Source: JAVBPB01 sp031549965
GTDB taxonomy: Bacteria; Bacillota; Clostridia; Lachnospirales; Lachnospiraceae
Direction of reading: 5' to 3'
Length of the DNA: 64,000 nt
Assembly: GCA_031549965.1 (NCBI GenBank)
Contig: JAVBPB010000048.1
Coordinates: 73,135-137,134, forward strand
In this document: piece after piece, positions 1-8,724 of the stretch
Layout: each line of letters starts with the position of its first letter
How positions within the stretch are numbered: position 1 is the stretch's first letter
Program-made: the position numbers and the translations under genes
Notes under the pieces: model-generated
The model's input: only the letters and a program-made list of their open reading frames with translations
What the model was told of the DNA's origin: nothing
Database searches by the model: none

Positions 1-360
1 TTTAAAATTATAGTGAAACTGTTGCTCATAAACATCAACATTTAAATAGTTAATAAATTCACATGCTTTATTAATTACTTTTTCTTCAAATGCTTGTTTT
101 GATATATCTCTCATGCCATCAGAATAATTAAAAATAATTCCGTTATTTTGAGTTAATGCAGCTTTAGTAATATAAGTGTAATCACCTCTTTTTTCAATAA
201 AATATGGCATTGATGCTAAAATTGCATTATTTTCCTCATATAGCCATACATCCCAATTTTCTTCTCCGCAAATAGCATCCATCCACCAAATTTTAGAATA
301 AATAGGAACATATACACTTTTACAAAATTCGTTATATTTCTCTTTATTACTACTGTTCAT
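1..360 (-). CDS. N-terminal part of a FemAB/GNAT-like acyltransferase, cut by window edge
   Basis: An open frame starts with ATG at 360 behind GGAGAAATGG and runs 120 codons off the left edge without a stop. The visible part (Ser-Lys-Ile-Trp-Trp-Met-Asp near residue 22, then a LASMPYFIEK-like strand) resembles the N-terminal half of the FemAB-like / Acetyltransf_6 proteins common in polysaccharide clusters, which move acyl or aminoacyl groups onto sugars. It is the last visible gene of the glycan cluster, 40 bp after the oxidoreductase gene. The family call is by pattern memory only; the substrate is unknown. Confidence 0.6.
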   Translation of the reverse strand, partial: MNSSNKEKYNEFCKSVYVPIYSKIWWMDAICGEENWDVWLYEENNAILASMPYFIEKRGDYTYITKAALTQNNGIIFNYSDGMRDISKQAFEEKVINKACEFINYLNVDVYEQQFHYNFK

Positions 361-400
361 CCATTTCTCCTATTTTAATTTTACCGGCTTTATAACCTTA

Positions 401-1477
401 TTATTCAAATTCTCCCATCATTTCTACAGAAGAAAATCTCTCTAAAGGCATCTTAACAGGTTCACCTGTTTTTTGGCTTTTATATATAGCTAATACAAGC
501 TCTAGTGCATTTCTACCTGCAACTGCATCTACATATGGAGTCCTATTATTATTTATAGCATCTATTATATCAGCATATAGACTAGTATGTCCATTTCCAT
601 ATACATTGCTTACAGTTTCTTCTAATCCTATTTTGCTTCTATCTTCATTCATTTCATCAGAAAATTTCCAAACATCAATTGAATTAGCAGATGTGCCTCC
701 TAATTTAACTGTACCTCTTTCTCCAAATAAATACAAAGTTTCTTCTAGATTTTGGGAATAAGTATTAGTTGTTCCTTCTATAGTTGCAATAGCCCCATTT
801 TTAAATTTTACAACTGCCATTCCTACATCTTCAGCTTCTAAGTAATCATGAAATTGTCTTCTAGTTTGGCCATATACTTCTAAAATCTCATCACCCATCA
901 TCCATCGAAGTAAATCAATTCCATGAATGCATTGATTCATTAGAGCTCCTCCGTCAGAAGCCCATTTTCCTCTCCATGGTGCTTGCATATAGTATTCTTT
1001 ATTTCTATTCCACCTTATGTGAACTGATCCATGGGACAATTTTCCAAAGCGTTCTGCTTCTAATGATTTTCGCATTTCTTGCACAGCAATATTAAAACGA
1101 TTTTGATGACAAGCCGATACTTTCACACCCTTAATATTAGAAAGTTCAATAATCTTGTCCGCATCTTGGATGCTCATAGCTATAGGTTTTTCAATAATAC
1201 AATGAATGCCTTGCTCAATACAATACAATGCTATTTCGGCATGAATACCACTATCTGTTGCTATTGCTACTAATTCAATGTCATTTTCTTGTATCATTTT
1301 TTTGTAATCAGCATAATGTTTAATTAAACATTTATTCATTATATTATGCTTGTCCAACAATATATCAATGTTTTCCATAACAATATCACACATTGCTACA
1401 AATTCCAATTTATTTTCTATTGCTGCTTTCACATGGTTAGTAGCAATCCTTCCACAACCAATTAATGCATATTTCAT
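401..1477 (-). CDS. Gfo/Idh/MocA oxidoreductase, WbpB/WlbA-like (UDP-sugar-uronate 3-dehydrogenase)
   Basis: 358 residues, typical family length. The NAD-binding GCGRIA loop is at residues 7-12, the family EKPIA motif with its catalytic lysine at 96-100, and a GGALMNQCIHGIDLLRW segment at 176-192 carrying the conserved His and Asp. This last segment is characteristic of WbpB/WlbA, which oxidise C3 of UDP-N-acetylglucosaminuronate. The UDP-sugar 6-dehydrogenase lies just upstream in the same operon and would supply the substrate. The matching aminotransferase and acetyltransferase (WbpE and WbpD types) are not seen and could lie left of the window. The exact substrate is inferred from neighbours. 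Confidence 0.85.
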   Translation of the reverse strand: MKYALIGCGRIATNHVKAAIENKLEFVAMCDIVMENIDILLDKHNIMNKCLIKHYADYKKMIQENDIELVAIATDSGIHAEIALYCIEQGIHCIIEKPIAMSIQDADKIIELSNIKGVKVSACHQNRFNIAVQEMRKSLEAERFGKLSHGSVHIRWNRNKEYYMQAPWRGKWASDGGALMNQCIHGIDLLRWMMGDEILEVYGQTRRQFHDYLEAEDVGMAVVKFKNGAIATIEGTTNTYSQNLEETLYLFGERGTVKLGGTSANSIDVWKFSDEMNEDRSKIGLEETVSNVYGNGHTSLYADIIDAINNNRTPYVDAVAGRNALELVLAIYKSQKTGEPVKMPLERFSSVEMMGEFE

Positions 1478-1513
1478 TTTCTTGCCCCCTGGTATAGTAT
1501 CTAAATTTTCAAA

Positions 1514-2827
1514 TTATAAAACTTCTATATTACTTCTATTTTGTATATGCTTCATTGCATTTTTTGTATCAAAAATCATAACTGCATTTTCTTGTATCAT
1601 GGAATAATCTACATTTGTATGAGCTGTTGTAACCATAACTAAATCGAATGAAGATACTATTTCTGATGTGATATTATTAAGACCTTTTACGATTTTACCT
1701 TTTCTTTTGATTTCAGGAATCCAAGGATCATAGAAATCTACTTTTGCTCCAAATCCCTCCAATAAATCCAAAACCCTTAATGCAGGACTTTCTCTATAAT
1801 CATCAATGTCTTGTTTATATGCTACTCCAAGCAATAAAATTTTTGAACTATTTAATGATTTTTGAAATCTATTTAATATTTTACTTGCACGTTCTATACA
1901 ATACTCTGGCATTTTATCGTTAATCATCATAGAGCTTTCAATCATTGAAGTATGAAATCCATATTCCCTTGCTTTCCAAGATAAATAATATGGATCTAAT
2001 GGAATACAGTGGCCTCCCAACCCTGGTCCTGGATAAAAAGCTTGAAATCCATATGGTTTAGATTTAGCTGCTTCAATTACTTCCCACATACTAATTCCCA
2101 TTTTATTGCACAACATAGTCAACTCATTTACAAGTCCAATATTAATATTTCTATATGTGTTTTCAAGTATTTTTTCCATTTCCGCAACAGCAGGAGATGA
2201 AACTTCAAATACGTCTCCTTCTAATACTGCTCTGTACATTGCTGCAATAACTTCTGTAGCGTCTTGACCTATTGCACCAACAACCTTAGGAGTATTTTTT
2301 GTTTTGAATATTAAATTTCCTGGGTCAACTCTCTCAGGAGAAAATCCCAAATAAAAATCCTCACCACATTTCAAGCCTGAACCTTTCTCTAAAATTGGCT
2401 TAATAAGTTCTTCCGTTGTTCCAGGGTACGTTGTGGATTCTAAAACTACCATTGTGTTCTTCTTTAAATACTTAGCTATCTCTTCTGTAGAAGATTTTAC
2501 ATAACTAATGTCTGGTTGCTGATGTGGATCTAAAGGAGTTGGAACACAGATCGCTATAAAATCTACATCTTTTATAAAGCTAAAATCCTCAGTTGCTGAT
2601 AACATTTGTGAGTTAACGAGTTTTTCCAAATCACTATCAACAACATCTCCAATATAATTATGTCCTTTATTTACCATAGATACTTTTTCCTTTTGAATGT
2701 CAAATCCTATAGTTTTAAATCCAGCTTTTGCTTTTTCTACTGCTAATGGCAAACCTACATAACCTAAACCTACAACTCCAACAATTATTTCTCTTTTGTT
2801 TATTTTTTCTAATATTATTTCTTTCAC
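1514..2827 (-). CDS. Nucleotide-sugar 6-dehydrogenase (WbpA / UDP-GlcNAc or UDP-Glc dehydrogenase family)
   Basis: 437 residues; the start is GTG at 2827, eight bases after AAAGGAG. The Rossmann loop GLGYVGLPLA lies near residue 20, ESTTYPGTTEE near 130, and the active-site GGHCIP motif has its catalytic cysteine at 274. It oxidises the C6 hydroxyl of a UDP-sugar to a carboxylate in two NAD-dependent steps. Paired with the WbpB-like gene and a WbpG-like amidotransferase it most likely acts on UDP-GlcNAc, feeding a diamino-uronic acid pathway; UDP-glucose cannot be excluded from sequence alone. It has its own promoter in the upstream gap (2903-2931). Confidence 0.92.
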   Translation of the reverse strand: MKEIILEKINKREIIVGVVGLGYVGLPLAVEKAKAGFKTIGFDIQKEKVSMVNKGHNYIGDVVDSDLEKLVNSQMLSATEDFSFIKDVDFIAICVPTPLDPHQQPDISYVKSSTEEIAKYLKKNTMVVLESTTYPGTTEELIKPILEKGSGLKCGEDFYLGFSPERVDPGNLIFKTKNTPKVVGAIGQDATEVIAAMYRAVLEGDVFEVSSPAVAEMEKILENTYRNINIGLVNELTMLCNKMGISMWEVIEAAKSKPYGFQAFYPGPGLGGHCIPLDPYYLSWKAREYGFHTSMIESSMMINDKMPEYCIERASKILNRFQKSLNSSKILLLGVAYKQDIDDYRESPALRVLDLLEGFGAKVDFYDPWIPEIKRKGKIVKGLNNITSEIVSSFDLVMVTTAHTNVDYSMIQENAVMIFDTKNAMKHIQNRSNIEVL

Positions 2828-2890
2828 TTAGTTTTCTCCTTTCCAAATTCCGTGAATATTTCAATATATAGTTTTGCAATATTAAATTTT

Positions 2891-2957
2891 AACATGATGC
2901 AAATTATAATCTTAAATTTATTCAATATCAAATATAAGATATAGTATGCATCATGTT
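2891..2957. repeat. Inverted repeat enclosing the internal glycan promoter
   Basis: AACATGATGCA (2891-2901) and TGCATCATGTT (2947-2957) are perfect 11-bp inverted copies that bracket the promoter at 2903-2931, with a weaker inner pair TATAATCTTA / TAAGATATA. It may be an operator or an mRNA hairpin between the polymerase and dehydrogenase genes; no T-run follows, so it is not a standard terminator. Confidence 0.5.
2903..2931 (-). promoter_or_regulatory. SigA-type promoter for the UDP-sugar dehydrogenase operon
   Basis: On the minus strand TTGATA (2931-2926), a 17-bp spacer, then TATAAT (2908-2903), about 75 bp ahead of the GTG start. The flanks ATCTTA (before the -35) and TTTAAGAT (end of the spacer) recur at the promoter of the dehydratase gene at 14520-14548. 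Confidence 0.7.
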
Positions 2958-3002
2958 TTACTCATTTTAATCCACATAAGTAATTAAATCAAGAAATATC
3001 AT

Positions 3003-4550
3003 TTATTCTTCCAAAATCATATTTTCTTTTTTTCCGCTTCTTATTACTTTAATAGCTAAAATATAGATTATTATCCAAATCATAAATGGCTCAACATACA
3101 AATCAATACTAAGCATCATTCTAACTGCTTGTGTTATTCCAATAATTAATATTGACAAATCGCAAATCCTGTCCTTGCTAACTTTCACTAAATATATAAC
3201 TAAATATAATATAAAAAACAAAAATATAATTGTTATAGGATATCCCAAATCTGATAGTGATTCTAGAATCAAATTGTGAGGATATGTTCCATATTTTTGT
3301 TGAAAACCTAAAGGTCCCATCCCAATTAATGGATTATTATTTGCTTCCTTAATAGCAAGTTTATACAAATATATTCTTGCCATACTTCCATTTGTAATAC
3401 TATAAATTATTTCTTCTTGGCTAATATTTTCTTCTGGCTGGGTCACGACAGTAATTTCGGTTACTGATTCGGTTTGAACTTCTGTTTGAGTTTCTGTTTG
3501 TGCTTCTGTTTGAGTTTCTGTTAGAACTTCTGTTTGTGCTTCTGTTTGAATTTCTGTCTGATCTTCTATTTGAATTTCTGTTTGAATTTTAGTTATCGTA
3601 TCCTTAATTGCTTGTCCATTATTTGCCTCATCGTACATTCTATCAATCATTTGATCAGAACCGTCTGACTTTATAGCAGTATTCAATCCTCCATGGAATA
3701 TTTCATTTATAAATGCTTTAGTCCTTCCTCCCTCTTGAAATGCAAATACAATTATACTTACTATCATTACAGCCAAGACCGTAGAAATTACATTCTTATT
3801 TCTATATTTTTTATTTAACGACATCAACAGGATACAGATTGCCCAAACTCCAAGTGCAATAAAGCAACCCCTTGAGCCACTTAATACTATTACAACTGTT
3901 GAAATCAAAATATTGGCGATATTAATTATCCTATTTTTCTTAAAATGTACTTCATTAGAAAGTTTTGTATCGTTTATCATATCAGCCATATTAAAGATTA
4001 CAATAATAATTGCTGCATATGCAATCTCTAAATAGGTCATTCCGCCAATTATGGAAGAAACTATACCAACATGCATATTCCTAATAAACATAACAATGCT
4101 TAATAAAAAAAATGGAATAAACAAAACTCCTATCCATTTAAAATTTCTAAAAAATACTTTTACCTTATCTTCAATAATAATACATAAAGCAACTCCATAC
4201 ATTGGAGTACAATAAAGAATAAACAAAACCATTTCTTTTATTGCATAACTTTGGAATTGTGTGTGAAATATTGCAATTAATATTAAGATAAAATTAGCTA
4301 ATATTGGCATTCCAATCAATAAAAACTTTTTCTTTTCATGTTTATTCCTTTTAAAAATTATTCCTATTTTAATTTGCATTAACAAAAAAATCACTAAAAG
4401 GAATCCCCATGAAATAATCTTCCTAGCCGTTTCATTTACATTTCCAGATAAATAAAATGATAATACATTGGCAAAAACACTGCTCACAAAGTAAATTGGA
4501 ATTATTCTATCTACTATTCTTTCTATAACTTTTTCTATTTTAGACCACAT
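3003..4550 (-). CDS. O-antigen polymerase/ligase-type membrane protein (Wzy-like) with a TExQ repeat loop
   Basis: 515 residues with about ten to twelve hydrophobic segments, as in Wzy/WaaL polymerases that link lipid-borne repeat units outside the membrane. The large extracellular loop precedes a conserved GMGPLGFQQKYG...PHN segment (Wzy_C type, PHN near residue 425). Inside that loop, about residues 320-358 consist of roughly ten four-residue units of the form Gln-Thr-Glu-X, encoded by a 12-bp minisatellite at 3478-3592. Both the repeat and the following Thr/Glu-rich stretch look like an unstructured insert. It lies between the amidotransferase and dehydrogenase genes. Polymerase is preferred over ligase because of the cluster context. 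Confidence 0.82.
   Translation of the reverse strand: MWSKIEKVIERIVDRIIPIYFVSSVFANVLSFYLSGNVNETARKIISWGFLLVIFLLMQIKIGIIFKRNKHEKKKFLLIGMPILANFILILIAIFHTQFQSYAIKEMVLFILYCTPMYGVALCIIIEDKVKVFFRNFKWIGVLFIPFFLLSIVMFIRNMHVGIVSSIIGGMTYLEIAYAAIIIVIFNMADMINDTKLSNEVHFKKNRIINIANILISTVVIVLSGSRGCFIALGVWAICILLMSLNKKYRNKNVISTVLAVMIVSIIVFAFQEGGRTKAFINEIFHGGLNTAIKSDGSDQMIDRMYDEANNGQAIKDTITKIQTEIQIEDQTEIQTEAQTEVLTETQTEAQTETQTEVQTESVTEITVVTQPEENISQEEIIYSITNGSMARIYLYKLAIKEANNNPLIGMGPLGFQQKYGTYPHNLILESLSDLGYPITIIFLFFILYLVIYLVKVSKDRICDLSILIIGITQAVRMMLSIDLYVEPFMIWIIIYILAIKVIRSGKKENMILEE
3478..3592 (-). repeat. 12-bp coding minisatellite in the polymerase gene
   Basis: About ten tandem degenerate 12-bp units (plus-strand form near CTTCTGTTTGAG) encode Gln-Thr-Glu-X units in the outer loop of the Wzy-like protein. 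The period is a multiple of three, so copy-number change keeps frame. Confidence 0.85.
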
Positions 4551-4711
4551 TCTACACAGTCACCTTCCTAATTCTTTTTATTCCAAAATGCCTTATAATC
4601 ATTAATATTATTGTTTAACTAAATAACAAAAATGAAAAATGCTACCATTTCTTCTCCTACAATAATAATTCAATAATATTTCAATGTTTCTATACTGTCA
4701 TTTTAAAATAT

Positions 4712-5848
4712 TTACCTATACTGCCTTTTTTCCATACCAACAATTTGTGCAATTTTTATTGCAGCACCAATAAGACCAGCACTATTTTTATAGTCTTTAT
4801 AGTTCTTGTTCTCTCCATTCATCAAACGTATAAACTCATCTTTTGATATTCCCAATTTATTAGCAATAAACTCCATATCTTCCATAGCCAGTTTTTCATC
4901 ATAAGGAGGTTTCTTCAATATTTCCAGAGCGTCTTCCCTATTTAACTGTCCAGTCAAAATTAGGCTAGAAAAATGAGCTCTTCTTTTATCATAACCAAAT
5001 TTTTTAACTAACCAATATCCTTCATAAAATCTAGTAAAAATACATTCAAAATGTTTATTTTCATATGGTTCCCATCCGAATTCTTTCTTCAGTGTCGCAA
5101 TTGCGTCATCTTTCTTATATGGTATCAAATCTAATGGTTTTACTACTTTCATTCCTTTAAAATAGCGATAATATAAACGGTATTTAAACATACTACATAA
5201 AGGCAAATTTTTTAACGGTATTGTTCCATATTTTTTGTGAATATCCTTTATCATTTTTAAATCATTATTATAAACCCACTCATTGGGCTCTCTTACACAT
5301 TCCGTAGAATTATTTCCACCAGTTAATACATACTTAATCCCATGTTTTGCTGCATAATTATACAAAGAGGCAAAAATTACATGATCTTGAGGCAAGTCCT
5401 GATAAGGAACTTGAGCTTTAAAAAATGCCAATTGTAAATCTTTCATTTCATCCCAATCAGCCACTTGTGTATACAATGATTTTCCCAAACCTTTTATAAT
5501 TTTTTCAACATTTTTTACAGCTACATCAAGATTCCATCCAGTATCGCAAGAAAATAATAGAGGCCTTAGTCCCAATTTCTTTACAGCATAATATGCTAAG
5601 TATGAACTATCAACTCCACCACTTAGACCAATAATACAATCATATTTTTTATTTCTACCCTCTTTTTTAATCTGTCTTACCTGTTTCTTTAATTCCATAT
5701 GACCTATCTCATCAGGATGCCAGTTAGGTAATATATTCTCGTAATAATTATGACAATGATCACATACTCCCTTATCATTAAAATTAATCACAGAATCGGA
5801 TGTATCCATAACACAATTTGTACATACTTGATATTTTCTCTTTCCCAT
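4712..5848 (-). CDS. N-acetyl sugar amidotransferase (WbpG/PseA-like)
   Basis: 378 residues. It has a zinc-ribbon-like N-terminus (CTNC at 9-12, CDHC at 29-32) and the ATP-pyrophosphatase P-loop SGGVDSS at 76-82. This layout is that of WbpG/PseA/LegG enzymes, which activate an N-acetyl group and install ammonia to form an acetamidino group on a UDP-sugar. In Pseudomonas WbpG works with HisH2/HisF2 ammonia-supplying partners; none is visible here, so they are either left of the window or absent. Together with the WbpA- and WbpB-like genes downstream it points to an amidinated diamino-uronic acid residue. Confidence 0.88.
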   Translation of the reverse strand: MGKRKYQVCTNCVMDTSDSVINFNDKGVCDHCHNYYENILPNWHPDEIGHMELKKQVRQIKKEGRNKKYDCIIGLSGGVDSSYLAYYAVKKLGLRPLLFSCDTGWNLDVAVKNVEKIIKGLGKSLYTQVADWDEMKDLQLAFFKAQVPYQDLPQDHVIFASLYNYAAKHGIKYVLTGGNNSTECVREPNEWVYNNDLKMIKDIHKKYGTIPLKNLPLCSMFKYRLYYRYFKGMKVVKPLDLIPYKKDDAIATLKKEFGWEPYENKHFECIFTRFYEGYWLVKKFGYDKRRAHFSSLILTGQLNREDALEILKKPPYDEKLAMEDMEFIANKLGISKDEFIRLMNGENKNYKDYKNSAGLIGAAIKIAQIVGMEKRQYR

Positions 5849-5865
5849 ATTATTAAAAACCTAAA

Positions 5866-7086
5866 TTAGGTTTCCTCCTTTTCATTAAAATAACTTTCCA
5901 ATTCATCCATTAATTTTTTCTTATTAAAAAACTCATTAAAGTAGCTTACTGCATTTTCTCTCATACTATTAATTTCATCTAAACTCATCTGAGTCATTTT
6001 AATAATACAATCACAAATCTGGTTTGAATCTCCTAGTTTACATACTACGCCAGCTTTTGCTTCTTCAATAATTCTCTTAGTTTCTCCTGATGCTGATGCT
6101 AATATAGGAATTCCGCAAGCCATATATGACTGTAGTTTTGCAGGAATTGTCTTTTCAAATAATGGGTTATCTGCAAATGAAAGAAACGCAACCTGACAAT
6201 GGGCTAAATATTGAGGTATTTCTTCTGGCAATTTAGTTCCAAAAAATTTAAACATGTCCGTTACTTTCATCTTTTGAATGTTCTGTTCCAATTCTTTTCG
6301 ATAACGCCCATCGCCAATAATACAAAAACGGCATTTTATATTCTTTTCCTTTAATAATAAAGCGACGTTTGGAAGTATATCAAGTCCTTGAGCATATCCT
6401 ATATTTCCAGTAAATACAATCTTAAATGTTTCGTCATCCTTCATATCCTTTAATGGTACTACTGGAACAACCCTATAAAATTCCTCTGCATACTGAGGCC
6501 AATATATCAGCTTTTTTTTATCCAACTTCCTCTTTCCAATTTGCTTTATAAAGCTAGGCGAAGTAGCAAGTATTTTTGTACAATTATTATATATATAATC
6601 AACCATAAGGTTAATCCCACCAATAATCGTCTTATTTTGAATACCTGTTACAATTTCTACATTTTCAGGCCATAAATCTTGCACATAGATATGACATGGT
6701 ATTTTTCTTTTCTTTGCATACCAAACTCCAACTAATGCTTGAGTCATTGGAGATACTTCAAAAATGAAAACCTTATCTGCCTTAATTTGGGTAAACATTT
6801 TCCAAACAAATCCAGAAAGCACAAAAGAAAAATAATTTAGTATCATCATAATAGATCCATTTCCTCTTGGTATTATTGGTAATCTAATAATGTGAATTCC
6901 TTTATATTCTTCATTTCTTCGCTTTCTCAACCCATATCCTTTATAAAACTTTCCTTGGGGATAGTTTGGAATTCCTGTAACAACGGTAACCTCAAAACCA
7001 CGATTAACCAGCTCCTTACAAATATCATTGATCCTAAACTGTTCTGGATAAAAGTATTGAGAAATTACCAAAATGTGTTTTTTCAT
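5866..7086 (-). CDS. Glycosyltransferase family 4, WbuB-like
   Basis: 406 residues. The N-terminus ISQYFYPEQFRINDICKEL, the following VTGIPNYPQG segment and the C-terminal GT4 donor-binding region (IPAKLQSYMACGIPILAS with the conserved Glu/Ala-rich strand) match the WbuB group of retaining GT-B enzymes. These often add a 6-deoxy-amino sugar early in O-unit assembly. Its start overlaps the stop of the epimerase/reductase gene by four bases (ATGA), so the two are translationally coupled. Donor and acceptor are not determined by sequence. Confidence 0.88.
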   Translation of the reverse strand: MKKHILVISQYFYPEQFRINDICKELVNRGFEVTVVTGIPNYPQGKFYKGYGLRKRRNEEYKGIHIIRLPIIPRGNGSIMMILNYFSFVLSGFVWKMFTQIKADKVFIFEVSPMTQALVGVWYAKKRKIPCHIYVQDLWPENVEIVTGIQNKTIIGGINLMVDYIYNNCTKILATSPSFIKQIGKRKLDKKKLIYWPQYAEEFYRVVPVVPLKDMKDDETFKIVFTGNIGYAQGLDILPNVALLLKEKNIKCRFCIIGDGRYRKELEQNIQKMKVTDMFKFFGTKLPEEIPQYLAHCQVAFLSFADNPLFEKTIPAKLQSYMACGIPILASASGETKRIIEEAKAGVVCKLGDSNQICDCIIKMTQMSLDEINSMRENAVSYFNEFFNKKKLMDELESYFNEKEET

Positions 7087-7973
7087 TTATTCTCCTCAGT
7101 TTCCTTTATTGATTCATGAAAATTTCTGATGTTATAACTTTCCTTATATAAACTCATTTGTTTTTCATATACAAGGTTACCAAACGCTTTATTAATTAGT
7201 CCACCAATTTTTCCTGGTGTATGACCTAATAATCTTATTGGCAAATTTAAACATCTTACCATCAAAATTTTTTTACCATGTGCTTTAGCAATACATTGCA
7301 CCATCTCATATGTTTTCACATACTCCTCATTTTGCGGATAGAAAACTCCTTGCTCTTCATTTATTATCATCATTTTAACAAAAGTACATAAGTTGTCAAT
7401 ATGGAGCATACTTCTTTCATTATTTATTTTAGGAAATATCGGTAACCTTCTGGCAAATTTAGACAACATAGGATAATTACCTTTGGAGCCTTTTCCATAA
7501 ATCATAGGGGGTCTTAAAATAACAATTTTAAAGTTCTCATCACTTAATTTTTGTAATCCTAATTCTGCCTTTAACTTGCTATCTCCATAAAAATTACTTG
7601 GTGATGTTTTAGTATCTTTTGTAATAACTCTATTTTTTCCTACACCCGTACTTTCTCCATAAACAATAATACTACTCATGTAAATAAATTGTTTTACACC
7701 ATCTTTTTTTGCTTTTTTTGCTGTCTCTATTGCCAAATTACAATTTACCTTATAGTACTTTGACTGTTGTTCTTTTGAAATAGGTCCAACATCGGCATGT
7801 GCAATCCCTGCGACATGAAAGATCGAATCATATTTAGAAAAATCTTCTTTTTTCCAGTTATTGTCCATCATATCAATTGTATGAATTAATATTGGAAAAT
7901 GATTTTCCTTAACCATCTTTTCAAAAGACGTTCCGATATAGCTATTTGCACCCGTTATCAGTATTTTTTTCAT
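7083..7973 (-). CDS. NAD-dependent epimerase/dehydratase family, probable UDP-4-keto-6-deoxy-GlcNAc 4-reductase (WbpV/WreQ-like)
   Basis: 296 residues, short-chain extended SDR. The NAD loop GANSYIG lies at 8-14 and the catalytic Tyr129-X3-Lys133 in YGDSK. The gene sits between a WbuB-like glycosyltransferase and a PglC-type initiating transferase, the classical place of the 4-reductase that turns the product of the WbpM-type dehydratase (12614-14473 here) into UDP-QuiNAc or UDP-FucNAc. A UDP-sugar 4-epimerase is the alternative. The substrate is inferred from context; the SDR fold is clear. Confidence 0.82.
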   Translation of the reverse strand: MKKILITGANSYIGTSFEKMVKENHFPILIHTIDMMDNNWKKEDFSKYDSIFHVAGIAHADVGPISKEQQSKYYKVNCNLAIETAKKAKKDGVKQFIYMSSIIVYGESTGVGKNRVITKDTKTSPSNFYGDSKLKAELGLQKLSDENFKIVILRPPMIYGKGSKGNYPMLSKFARRLPIFPKINNERSMLHIDNLCTFVKMMIINEEQGVFYPQNEEYVKTYEMVQCIAKAHGKKILMVRCLNLPIRLLGHTPGKIGGLINKAFGNLVYEKQMSLYKESYNIRNFHESIKETEENK

Positions 7974-8044
7974 ATCACACCTCCTTGCAAAATGCCAATT
8001 TAATAGAAAATATTTAATATAACTGCATGATACTAAACATTTTT

Positions 8045-8641
8045 TTATCTTTTACCTTCTTTAACTCCATCACTCATAACAACACTAATTATAGTTCTCA
8101 TAAAGCATTTAAAATCAAACCAAAATCCAATATTATGTACATATTCCCCATCAAGTCTAGCTTTCTCCTCAATAGGTAACTCATCTCTTCCATTAATCTG
8201 AGCCCATCCTGTAAGTCCAGGTCTAACATTATTTGCTCCGTATTTTTCTCTTTCATCAATTAAATCAAACTGATTCCACAAAGCTGGCCTTGGACCAATT
8301 ATGCTCATATCACCTGCTAATATGTTAAGCAATTGAGGTAACTCATCTAAGCTAGTTTTTCTTAAAAATCTACCGATTCTAGTAATATAGTTTTCCGGAT
8401 TTTCAAGCATATGTGTTGGACAATCTTTTGGAGTATCTATTCTCATTGTTCGAAATTTAAGTATATAAAAATGGGTCTTATAAATACCTACACGCTTTTG
8501 CTTAAATAAAACTGGACCAGATGAATCGAGCTTTATTAAAATAATTAAAGCTAATAATAAAGGCCAAAATAAAAATAAGCTAATTAAAACTAAAACCAAA
8601 TCAATAATTCTCTTAATCTTTTTTACATACATATTATTCAC
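8045..8641 (-). CDS. Small polyprenol-phosphate sugar-1-phosphate transferase (PglC-type initiating enzyme)
   Basis: 198 residues, the minimal monotopic phosphoglycosyl transferase. One hydrophobic re-entrant segment spans about residues 12-36, followed by the KQKRVG and LKFRTM motifs (48-66), the catalytic Asp99-Glu100 dyad in SLDELPQL, and the conserved IIGPRPA and RPGLTGWAQINGR motifs. It transfers a sugar phosphate (probably QuiNAc- or diNAcBac-type, given the dehydratase and reductase genes) to undecaprenyl phosphate at the inner membrane face and so starts the repeat unit. Confidence 0.93.
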   Translation of the reverse strand: MNNMYVKKIKRIIDLVLVLISLFLFWPLLLALIILIKLDSSGPVLFKQKRVGIYKTHFYILKFRTMRIDTPKDCPTHMLENPENYITRIGRFLRKTSLDELPQLLNILAGDMSIIGPRPALWNQFDLIDEREKYGANNVRPGLTGWAQINGRDELPIEEKARLDGEYVHNIGFWFDFKCFMRTIISVVMSDGVKEGKR

Positions 8642-8724
8642 TCCATAACATATTATATTCTTTGCATTCTTAAATCGATTAATAAATATAATTTCCTAAA
8701 TTAGCAATTTTCTTTTATTAAATT

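Noticed and set aside
3478..3592. Second 12-bp array, also CRISPR-like at first sight
   Set aside because: It is a continuous in-frame coding repeat of the Wzy-like gene.
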